A stretch of 9,409 nucleotides of DNA from positions 1 through 9,409 of the forward strand of contig DKDD01000001.1 in assembly GCA_002451715.1 (NCBI GenBank). Direction: 5' to 3'. The notes beneath the pieces were generated by a model, which worked only from the letters and a program-made list of their open reading frames with translations, was not told the origin of the DNA and ran no database searches. This stretch comes from Ruminococcaceae bacterium UBA6857. Its GTDB lineage: Bacteria; Bacillota; Clostridia; Oscillospirales; Acutalibacteraceae. The translations under genes were made by a program, and so were the position numbers. Every line of letters begins with the position of its first letter. Position 1 is the stretch's first letter. Positions 1-5,568 of the stretch are shown here, piece after piece.

Positions 1-61
1 CTCCGTTTGCAAGCTTTTCAATATACATTTTTGCCCTTTGAAGCGTTTCAAGTTCCGTCAT
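1..61 (-). CDS. N-terminal fragment of an unrecognised protein
   Basis: Read on the minus strand, an ATG at 61-59 opens a frame that runs off the left edge after 20 codons. The visible N-terminus begins MTELETLQRAKMY and then reads IEKLANG. It looks like a short helical start with no signal peptide. An AAAGGAG ribosome binding site (71-77) lies 9 bases upstream, which strongly supports this start. The gene is divergent from the germination cluster and shares a ~200-base intergenic region with it. I do not recognise the family, and too little is visible to give a function. Confidence 0.7.
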   Translation of the reverse strand, partial: MTELETLQRAKMYIEKLANG

Positions 62-110
62 TTTTTTATTCTCCTTTTCTGCCGTACATGATCACAAATA
101 TCGCCGTTCG

Positions 111-128
111 AAATATAACGTTATATTT
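111..128. promoter_or_regulatory. Perfect 18-bp palindrome in divergent intergenic region
   Basis: AAATATAACGTTATATTT reads identically on both strands. It lies between the divergent starts at 61 and 259. A perfect AT-rich palindrome in such a place is typical of a dimeric repressor or activator operator, but the site alone does not identify a regulator. I see no convincing consensus promoter for either flanking gene. The rest of 62-258 holds only the two ribosome binding sites and AT-rich sequence. Confidence 0.4.
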
Positions 129-258
129 TATACTTATCGGTTATCTTTGATTATTTAACATATTAACACAAAAGACGGCGAAAATGCAAGCGTTCATTCA
201 CCATCGCGCACCGCTTTTCATAAAATACGGTGACTATATTGTGAAAGGTGATTTAAAA

Positions 259-1200
259 ATGAACAGCTTTGATTCAATGATAGAACGATATAAAAAGGAA
301 CTCATCGACGCAAAACGCCGCTCAATTGAAAAAGAGCTTACCGACGCCGCAAAAGAAACGTCCGGTGAAGCGGTTACGCCCGAAGACAAAGACGAAAACG
401 AAAAAAACATCTTTCTGGTTTTCTCTGCCGAAGAAAAAGAAAGTGACGTACCTGTTTTTTCGGCGGACGATGAAAGTAACTTTTCTGTTCTTTCCGCAGA
501 CAAAAAAGAAAACACCGAAGAAGTTTTTGCGCCGAATGAAGAAGCCGACAAAGCCGGCGCGGCGACACCGGTGAACGCCGCTTTTGAAGAAGCTTTCGGC
601 GAAAAGCGCGGCTTTTCGTCTTCTGCCGAAGCGATTTCCAAAAATGCGGCGCAGACTGCCGAAAACGGCGGCGAAACGAGTACCGCAGAAGAGCCGACAG
701 CCAAAGCAAATGAAACCGAAAAAGCACAGCGAAGTTTTCAAAGCGAAAGCGACAATTTGCAAAACGAAGGCGCGGTTTTTGAAGAAAACGAACCGTTCCC
801 CGAATCGCTCGGCGCACTGAAAGTTCAGGTTTTCATGGCGAACCGCGCGTACCCCGTCTCTTCCGCGCACGTTGTGATTACGGGCAAGGAAAACAGAAAA
901 GTTTATTTCGACGGTTACACGAACACAAACGGCGTTGTCGGAAGTATTCTTCTTCCCGCGCCGAAAAAATCTTTTTCGCAATCTCCGCAGGAAAAGCCGC
1001 CTTATGCGCAATATGACATTGCGGTCAGCCACCCGAAGTTTCAATCGCGCAAATATCTCGGCGTTCCGGTTTTTTCCGGCGTTGAATCAATCCAGAACAT
1101 ACAGCTTCTTCCGCTCGGCACAGACGAAGAGGACAACACCGACGTGACCGAAAGCGAACCGAACGAACTTTTGATGAAAGGCGGCGAAAACAATGCCTGA
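259..1200 (+). CDS. Germination-associated protein with SleC prodomain-like C-terminus
   Basis: This encodes 313 residues from the ATG at 259, chosen because GGTGA at 247-251 lies 7 bases upstream. An in-frame ATG at 184 has no good ribosome binding site and would only add 25 residues. Residues 1-30 are a charged helix. Residues 31-182 are an acidic, Glu/Ala/Lys-rich low-complexity tract that includes four ~12-residue repeats (54-100). Residues 184-286 form a beta-rich domain with the pattern of carboxypeptidase-regulatory-like folds: LKVQVF..., an ITGKENRKVYFDGYTNTNG turn, then YDIAVSHPKF and a strand ending IQLLPL. From family knowledge, clostridial SleC carries a similar N-terminal prodomain that is removed by Csp proteases at germination. 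No signal peptide or membrane segment is visible. The stop overlaps the next gene by 8 bases, so the two are probably translationally coupled. The prodomain role is inferred. Confidence 0.8.
   Translation: MNSFDSMIERYKKELIDAKRRSIEKELTDAAKETSGEAVTPEDKDENEKNIFLVFSAEEKESDVPVFSADDESNFSVLSADKKENTEEVFAPNEEADKAGAATPVNAAFEEAFGEKRGFSSSAEAISKNAAQTAENGGETSTAEEPTAKANETEKAQRSFQSESDNLQNEGAVFEENEPFPESLGALKVQVFMANRAYPVSSAHVVITGKENRKVYFDGYTNTNGVVGSILLPAPKKSFSQSPQEKPPYAQYDIAVSHPKFQSRKYLGVPVFSGVESIQNIQLLPLGTDEEDNTDVTESEPNELLMKGGENNA
418..558 (+). repeat. Four degenerate ~12-codon repeats in acidic linker
   Basis: Residues 54-65, 66-76, 77-88 and 89-100 of the first germination gene each begin V(F/L)(S/A)A or VFAP and continue with an acidic/lysine stretch: VFSAEEKESDVP, VFSADDESNFS, VLSADKKENTEE and VFAPNEEADKAG. 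The DNA copies share a gttttttc-type start followed by gaa/aaa-rich codons but are clearly diverged. They resemble a spacer expanded by tandem duplication rather than a folded domain. Confidence 0.55.
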
Positions 1201-2542
1201 CGCAGTTGTTGTTCCCGAATACATTACCGTTCACCTCGGTGCGCCCTCATCAAACGCAAGAAATGTTACCGTTCCGTTTGCGGATTACATTAAAAACGTT
1301 GCCTCAAGCGAAATTTATCCGACATGGCCGGAAAACGCAATCAGAGCAAACATCATTGCGCAGATTTCGCTTGCACTCAACCGCATTTATCTTGAATATT
1401 ACCGCTCAAGAGGCTACGACTTCGACATCACAAATTCAACACAGTATGACCAGGCGTTTCAATACGGGCGCGACTACTTCGGCAACATTTCGCAAATTGT
1501 TGACGAAATTTTCAATACCTATGTTGTAAAGCAAGGCACGGTTCAGCCGTATTACACCGAATACTGCGACGGAATCAACGTAAACTGCCCCGGCCTTTCG
1601 CAATGGGGAACGGTTACGCTTGCGAACCGCGGATACACACCGTATCAAATTTTGCAGTACTATTACGGCGACGACATTGACCTTCGCCGCGCGGACGTTG
1701 CGCCGGCTTTTCAAACCTATCCCGGTGTTCCGCTTCGAGTCGGCGACGTTGGAAACAATGTGCTTGAAATTCAGCGTTGGCTCAACAGAATTGCGCAAAA
1801 CTATCCGAGTATTCCGAAAATTCCGCTCACGGACGGCTCTTTCGGCCGTACAACGGAAAACGCCGTCAAACAATTTCAGCGAATCTTCAACCTTACAGCC
1901 GACGGCATTGTCGGCGAAGCAACATGGTATGCGATCCGCAGAATTTACAGCGCAGTCAAGCGCCTTTCGGAGCTTTACTCGGAGGGAATCACGATTACCG
2001 AAGCGGAGCGGCTTTTCCCATATCCTCTTCGCCGCGGCGACCGCGGTCAGCCTGTTTCGATCATTCAATACTATCTCAACTTTCTTGCAAAGTTCAACAA
2101 CACCCTGCCCGACGTTTCTGTTGACGGAATTTTCGGCGAAGACACCGAAAACGCGGTCAAAACTTTTCAAAGCGAGCATTACCTCACGCCGGACGGTATT
2201 GTCGGCGAAAGAACATGGTATGCGATTTTGGACGAATACCGCAACACGATAAACTCGCTGCCTTATGAATTTCAGTCGTATTCGTCGCTGATTTATCCGG
2301 GTTACGTCATCACCGAGGGCGCAACCGGAAAAGCCGTTGAACAGCTTCAAACCTATCTCAACGTGATTTCGCAAAACCTTGATTCGGTTCCGCCGGTCAC
2401 GGTTGACGGCGTCTACGGTCCGCAGACGATTCGCGCGGTTGAGGCGGTTCAGTCGCTTTACGGTATGCCCGTGACGGGATATGTCGGTCCGCTGACATGG
2501 AATGCGATTGTTGAACTTTACAACGGTTACAGAATTTTTTAA
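1193..2542 (+). CDS. SleC-like spore cortex-lytic enzyme (SpoIID domain plus three PG-binding repeats)
   Basis: The product is 449 residues and probably hydrolyses spore cortex peptidoglycan at germination by lytic transglycosylation, as known for SleC. Residues 28-165 match the SpoIID/SleC catalytic layout. VASSEIYPTWPENAIRAN supplies the likely catalytic glutamate E40, followed by the helix ISLALNRIY. C125 and C132 sit in the YCDG...CPG loop where SpoIID proteins bind metal. SQWGT...ANRGYTPYQILQYYYG (136-159) closes the domain. Three PG_binding_1 repeats follow at about 181-252, 281-348 and 375-444, each with G(D/A)xG...Q..LN, DGxFG/DGVYG and VG..TW. There is no signal peptide, which is consistent with packaging from inside the developing spore. 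The ATG overlaps the upstream stop (ATGCCTGA), with AAGGCGG at 1178-1184 as ribosome binding site. The SleC prodomain is missing here and lies on the preceding gene. Assignment to the SleC family is confident; activity is not proven. Confidence 0.88.
   Translation: MPDAVVVPEYITVHLGAPSSNARNVTVPFADYIKNVASSEIYPTWPENAIRANIIAQISLALNRIYLEYYRSRGYDFDITNSTQYDQAFQYGRDYFGNISQIVDEIFNTYVVKQGTVQPYYTEYCDGINVNCPGLSQWGTVTLANRGYTPYQILQYYYGDDIDLRRADVAPAFQTYPGVPLRVGDVGNNVLEIQRWLNRIAQNYPSIPKIPLTDGSFGRTTENAVKQFQRIFNLTADGIVGEATWYAIRRIYSAVKRLSELYSEGITITEAERLFPYPLRRGDRGQPVSIIQYYLNFLAKFNNTLPDVSVDGIFGEDTENAVKTFQSEHYLTPDGIVGERTWYAILDEYRNTINSLPYEFQSYSSLIYPGYVITEGATGKAVEQLQTYLNVISQNLDSVPPVTVDGVYGPQTIRAVEAVQSLYGMPVTGYVGPLTWNAIVELYNGYRIF
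1733..2524 (+). repeat. Three tandem peptidoglycan-binding domain repeats
   Basis: Three ~70-residue modules lie at about 1733-1948, 2033-2236 and 2315-2524. Modules 1 and 2 are also similar as DNA: bases 1901-1935 and 2192-2226 match at 32 of 35 positions (encoding DGIVGEATWYAI and DGIVGERTWYAI). Module 3 is more diverged (TGYVGPLTWNAI). This suggests that modules 1 and 2 duplicated more recently or are kept alike by gene conversion. Confidence 0.8.
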
Positions 2543-2555
2543 AGAACCGTTTTTT
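2522..2555 (+). terminator. Weak terminator-like hairpin at the end of the cortex-lytic gene
   Basis: AACGGTT (2522-2528) pairs with AACCGTT (2545-2551), and six T's run through 2550-2555. The stop codon TAA (2540-2542) lies inside the 16-base loop. The stem is only 7 bp and the loop is large, so termination is probably partial. It could tune how much transcript continues into the GerA-family gene. Confidence 0.35.
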
Positions 2556-2570
2556 GAATAAAAAAGAAAA

Positions 2571-2598
2571 AAATCGCCGACAATACTATCGGTGATTT
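2571..2598 (+). promoter_or_regulatory. Hairpin sequestering the ribosome binding site of the GerA-family gene
   Basis: AAATCGCCGA (2571-2580) pairs with TCGGTGATTT (2589-2598) over ten consecutive base pairs, one of them G-U, around the 8-base loop CAATACTA. The 3' arm contains GGTGA (2591-2595), the only plausible ribosome binding site for the ATG at 2600. In the folded form the site would be buried, so translation would be lowered or made conditional. A transcription terminator is less likely, because only four T's follow. Confidence 0.5.
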
Positions 2599-2599
2599 T

Positions 2600-4054
2600 A
2601 TGAGTGATTTTAAAAAAAGCTATGAAGAAAACCTTGCAATGATCAACCGAAAACTGCGCGTCGGCGAAAGTTTTGACATTCTTGTTAAGCGAATCAAAGC
2701 GGGCGGAAAACGCGTAACTTTTTACTGCATTGACGGCTTTGTTAAAGACGAAATGTTTGAAAAAATGCTTGAATACATCAGCAAGCTGACGGAAAAGGAC
2801 ATGAAAGAATGTCCGACGGCGGAAGACCTTTTGAACAGCCATATAACCTATATTGAATCCAGCGTTGAAAAAAGCCTTGAAACATTCACAACCTTTGTTC
2901 TTTCCGGTGCAATCGGAATGATTGTTGAAGGTTACAGCGAAGCGATAATCATTGACGCGCGAACCTATCCCGCGCGCGACGTTCAGGAACCGGAATCGGA
3001 TAAAGTTCTTCGCGGAGCGCACGAGGGCTTTGTTGAAACGGTAATTTTTAACACGGCGCTGATTCGGCGAAAAATCAGAAACCCTAACCTGACTTTCAAG
3101 GCTTTTCAAATCGGCAGCGAATCGAAAACCGACGTTGTTGTTTGCTATCTTGAAGACAGCGTGAACAAAAAGCAGCTTTCTTCAATCACAAAAAAGCTCA
3201 GTTCGATTGAGGTTTCGAGTCTCACGATGAGCCAGGAGAGTCTTCGCGAATGTCTTGTTCCATCACAGCCGTGGAATCCGTTCCCGAAAGTGCGATACAC
3301 CGAACGACCCGACGCTGCCGCCGCCTGCATTTATGACGGCAACGTGATTGTTCTTGCGGACGGTTCGCCGTCGGCAATGATTCTTCCGACGGGCGTTTTT
3401 GATTTTATTCAGGACGTTAACGATTACTACTTTCCGCCGATGATAGGAACGTTTCTTCGCTATATTCGTGCGCTTGTTTTTGCGCTTTCGCTGCTTTTGG
3501 TTCCGGCGTGGTATCTTCTTACGCTTTACGGCGACAGGCTGCCCGAACAGATGAAATTTTTGCTTGTCAAAGAACCGAACAGCGTTCCGCTCATCGCCCA
3601 GCTTCTTGTTATTGAATTTGTTATCGACACGCTTCGGCTTGCGTCGCTCAACACGCCGAGTGCGCTGAGCAATTCTTTCAGCGTTGTCGGTGCGCTCGTA
3701 CTCGGCGAATTTGCGGTTTCGTCGGGGTGGTTTGTTTCCGAGGTCGTTTTGTTCATGGCGTTCGCCGCAATTTCAAACTTTACGCAGGCAAGCTACGAAC
3801 TCGGTTATGCAATCAAAATTTCGCGAACGCTGCTTTTGATTTTGACGGCAATTTTCAGGCTTTGGGGCTTTATTGCCGGACTTGTGATTATCATCGCAGT
3901 AATCTGCACAACGAAAACCGTTGACGGTTACACCTATCTTTATCCGATTTTTCCCTTTGACAAAGAAGCACTTCACGGTCTGCTTGTCAGAAGAACGATC
4001 AGAAGCAAGCAACGCAAAGCGCATTATAATGATGTTCCGATGGAAAGGAATTGA
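2600..4054 (+). CDS. GerA-family spore germination protein, SpoVAF-like
   Basis: The product is 484 residues, the usual length for GerA/SpoVAF A-subunits of the spore inner membrane. A soluble N-terminal region (about 1-280) contains the family blocks RGAHEGFVE...NTALIRRKIR (138-160) and ERPDAAAACIYDGNVIVLADGSPSAMILPT (235-264). About five hydrophobic segments follow, near 284-310, 329-345, 360-378, 380-395 and 408-436, then a basic tail. In family knowledge, GerA A-subunits form the nutrient-gated channel with B and C subunits. SpoVAF, the closest match by its ADGSPSAMILPT and DYYFPP blocks, forms an ion channel that amplifies germination. No B or C subunit gene and no spoVA genes are visible in the window. 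It lies 57 bases after the cortex-lytic gene on the same strand, so co-expression is likely unless the hairpins between them intervene. The first Met is preferred because GGTGA lies 4 bases upstream. The SpoVAF versus GerA subfamily call is less certain than the family. Confidence 0.87.
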   Translation: MSDFKKSYEENLAMINRKLRVGESFDILVKRIKAGGKRVTFYCIDGFVKDEMFEKMLEYISKLTEKDMKECPTAEDLLNSHITYIESSVEKSLETFTTFVLSGAIGMIVEGYSEAIIIDARTYPARDVQEPESDKVLRGAHEGFVETVIFNTALIRRKIRNPNLTFKAFQIGSESKTDVVVCYLEDSVNKKQLSSITKKLSSIEVSSLTMSQESLRECLVPSQPWNPFPKVRYTERPDAAAACIYDGNVIVLADGSPSAMILPTGVFDFIQDVNDYYFPPMIGTFLRYIRALVFALSLLLVPAWYLLTLYGDRLPEQMKFLLVKEPNSVPLIAQLLVIEFVIDTLRLASLNTPSALSNSFSVVGALVLGEFAVSSGWFVSEVVLFMAFAAISNFTQASYELGYAIKISRTLLLILTAIFRLWGFIAGLVIIIAVICTTKTVDGYTYLYPIFPFDKEALHGLLVRRTIRSKQRKAHYNDVPMERN

Positions 4055-4064
4055 GGGAAAAAAT

Positions 4065-4277
4065 GGGCTGTCGCATTTAGCGCAGAACAAAGAGTAAAGC
4101 CAAAACAAAAAAGCTATAATTTGCGGATAACATCAAGAAGAAGATGTACCGTGAATTATAGCTTTTCATTTGATTAATTTAGAATTACTTTTACTCTTTT
4201 AAGCGTTTTTTACCCACTCGCAGTATCTGTAGCTTCGGGGTAAAGAAAACGCTTTCTGCATCTAAATGCGACAGCCC
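4065..4277. mobile_element. Non-coding ~213-bp inverted-repeat element, MITE-like and strongly folded
   Basis: The ends are perfect 16-bp inverted repeats, GGGCTGTCGCATTTAG at 4065-4080 and its complement at 4262-4277. After a 1-2 base interruption they continue as GCAGAA (4082-4087) / TTCTGC (4254-4259), so the terminal repeats total ~24 bp. Three further stems lie inside: 4089-4098 with 4190-4199 (10 bp); 4109-4126 with 4149-4166 (18 pairs including two G-U, topped by 4130-4134 with 4143-4147); and 4201-4215 with 4238-4254 (about 15 pairs with a small bulge). No ORF of useful size is present. The layout fits a miniature inverted-repeat transposable element, or a structured RNA. I see no target-site duplication. 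It fills the gap between convergent genes, 10 bases after the GerA-family stop and 36 bases beyond the PI-PLC stop. The end stem is flanked by T-runs on both strands, so it could terminate both transcripts. Confidence 0.65.
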
Positions 4278-4313
4278 CTTTGTTTTAACTTTTTAAAATT
4301 TCAAATTTTCAAA

Positions 4314-5402
4314 TCAGACTCCGAGACTTGCGATATAAAGAACGATGTTTCTGAAAAATTCAAGTGTTCTGCCCAAAAAAGCATAGCTTTCGGGAAACTG
4401 CGGTTCAGAAGACGCTTTGTTCGGCGTGTTTGTCATAATTTCGGAGTTTGTCATATAGACTTTTTCGCAAAGTTTCGGCGTAATAAAATCCATAAGAACA
4501 ATTCCGTAGTATTCGCCTTTTTTGAAATCATACGACATTAAAAAAGAATTAATGTCCTTTGCGTTGGTATATGGCAATTTCAAATTCACCGCGTTGGTGC
4601 AGCAAACATTGAAATTATTTTTTGAAAGTCCGGATTCAAGAAAACTTTTGATTGTGTTCTTTTTTCTTCTTCCCTCGACCTTGAACGAATCCTGAACAAA
4701 CATATAAGTAATATTTTCCCCGTCAAGGCTGTTTATCGGGCAAAGTTTAAATTCATCGGTTTTGAGCGACGTAATTCTCGGATAAGTCATAAAATTGATT
4801 CCGCTGTTGCTATTGTCAAAACGTGAAAAATCAATTTCCGCGTCACGCAAAATAACAATTTTTCCGCGAACTTCGTCAAGGGTCGGAACGCGGTTTTGAA
4901 CAAACCACAAATCCGGATTTTTTGATATAAATTCATCATAAAACGTTGAATAAAGTTCGGTTTTATTTTTGCTTCCGGAATCCTTCATCAAGAAAAGAAT
5001 TGTTTCACCCGGATTTTTTGAAAGAAAGTATTTACATTCGGCAACAACTTCAGAAACATTGAGGTCTTTTGCAAGAAGTCCGTATCCGGTTTTGCAGTTT
5101 ATTATTCCGTGAACGTCGATTATGTTTTTATTTTCCATTTTAAGGCGCATGTCAAAATATCTTGCACCACTGTAAAGCTGTTCAAGAATCGACATTTTCT
5201 GCGTGCGCGAAATTATGTTTGCGCTTGCATATCTGGTTGCGCTGTCGTGCGTTCCCGGCATACTGATTGCCGTTATGGGAACCGAACCGTCAACTGCACT
5301 CATCCAGTTTGAGCCGTCAACCGACGCATTTTCCGCCGCCGCGGAAAACACCGAAAGAAGAAGAAATATGATTGTTAAGATTACTGCCGTTAATTTTTTC
5401 AT
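4314..5402 (-). CDS. Secreted phosphatidylinositol-specific phospholipase C
   Basis: The product is 362 residues from the ATG at 5402, chosen because AAGGTGAT (5407-5414) lies 4 bases upstream and the next residues form a signal peptide. An upstream in-frame ATG at 5450 would spoil that signal. Residues 1-23 (MKKLTAVILTIIFLLLSVFSAAA) are a classic Sec signal with probable cleavage near AAA-E. The catalytic X-domain pattern of bacterial PI-PLC is present: GTHDS with H52 and D53, YFDMR with D84 and R86, DVHG with H98, and a late VLMDFIT with D305 that may be the triad aspartate. The family cleaves phosphatidylinositol, and sometimes GPI anchors, giving inositol phosphate and diacylglycerol. No LPXTG or lipobox is visible, so release from the cell is likely. 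The last ~20 residues (FLGRTLEFF...YIASLGV) are unusually hydrophobic. The gene looks more AT-rich by eye than polA or dus. Confidence 0.87.
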   Translation of the reverse strand: MKKLTAVILTIIFLLLSVFSAAAENASVDGSNWMSAVDGSVPITAISMPGTHDSATRYASANIISRTQKMSILEQLYSGARYFDMRLKMENKNIIDVHGIINCKTGYGLLAKDLNVSEVVAECKYFLSKNPGETILFLMKDSGSKNKTELYSTFYDEFISKNPDLWFVQNRVPTLDEVRGKIVILRDAEIDFSRFDNSNSGINFMTYPRITSLKTDEFKLCPINSLDGENITYMFVQDSFKVEGRRKKNTIKSFLESGLSKNNFNVCCTNAVNLKLPYTNAKDINSFLMSYDFKKGEYYGIVLMDFITPKLCEKVYMTNSEIMTNTPNKASSEPQFPESYAFLGRTLEFFRNIVLYIASLGV

Positions 5403-5412
5403 TACTATCACC

Positions 5413-5439
5413 TTGCCGTATATGGTAGTCCTCCGGCAA
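5413..5439. promoter_or_regulatory. Inverted repeat spanning the PI-PLC -10 region (candidate operator)
   Basis: TTGCCG (5413-5418) and CGGCAA (5434-5439) are perfect inverted half-sites separated by 15 bases. They flank the proposed -10 element and predicted transcription start of the PI-PLC gene, and the left half touches its ribosome binding site. Position and symmetry suit a repressor site, or a small mRNA hairpin if transcription starts further upstream. Confidence 0.35.
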
Positions 5440-5450
5440 AAAAGTGTCAA
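5422..5450 (-). promoter_or_regulatory. Sigma-A-type promoter of the PI-PLC gene
   Basis: On the minus strand a perfect -35 TTGACA (5450-5445) is followed after exactly 17 bases by TACCAT (5427-5422), which matches the -10 consensus at 4 of 6. The predicted start near 5415 would leave a leader of only about a dozen bases carrying the ribosome binding site. This points to vegetative expression rather than spore-specific expression. Confidence 0.6.
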
Positions 5451-5515
5451 TAAGCAAAACCGAGATTTTAAAAGTATAAACTCATTTATTTTTGGTTGTT
5501 TTGTTCATCATATAT

Positions 5516-5549
5516 AAAACAAAAACCGCCGTCGAAAAAATCCGACGGC
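5516..5549 (-). terminator. Rho-independent terminator of polA
   Basis: On the minus strand GCCGTCG (5549-5543) pairs with CGACGGC (5534-5528) around an 8-base loop, followed by GG and a TTTTTGTTTT tract (5525-5516). It begins 19 bases after the polA stop and separates polA transcription from the PI-PLC gene downstream on the same strand. Confidence 0.85.
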
Positions 5550-5568
5550 AGCAGTCTGCTTTTTTGTT

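Noticed and set aside
135..165. CATATTA at 159-165 as a forespore sigma-factor -10 for the germination cluster
   Set aside because: The -10 resembles the sigma-F/G pattern, and a sporulation promoter is expected here, but no matching -35 is found at the right distance in an AT-rich region.
184..258. Upstream in-frame ATG that would lengthen the first germination gene by 25 residues
   Set aside because: No convincing ribosome binding site precedes 184, whereas the ATG at 259 has GGTGA 7 bases upstream.
1436..3109. A 557-codon open frame on the minus strand opposite the cortex-lytic and GerA-family genes
   Set aside because: It lies antisense across two clearly recognisable genes, is rich in Arg/Phe/Asn/Val as expected of a shadow frame, has no recognisable domain and ends inside the opposing gene. 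Codon bias of the real genes explains its openness.
4295..4309. AAAATTT/AAATTTT inverted repeat after the PI-PLC stop
   Set aside because: Entirely A/T with a 1-base centre and no T-tract, so it is unlikely to be a functional terminator and is likely a chance result of composition.
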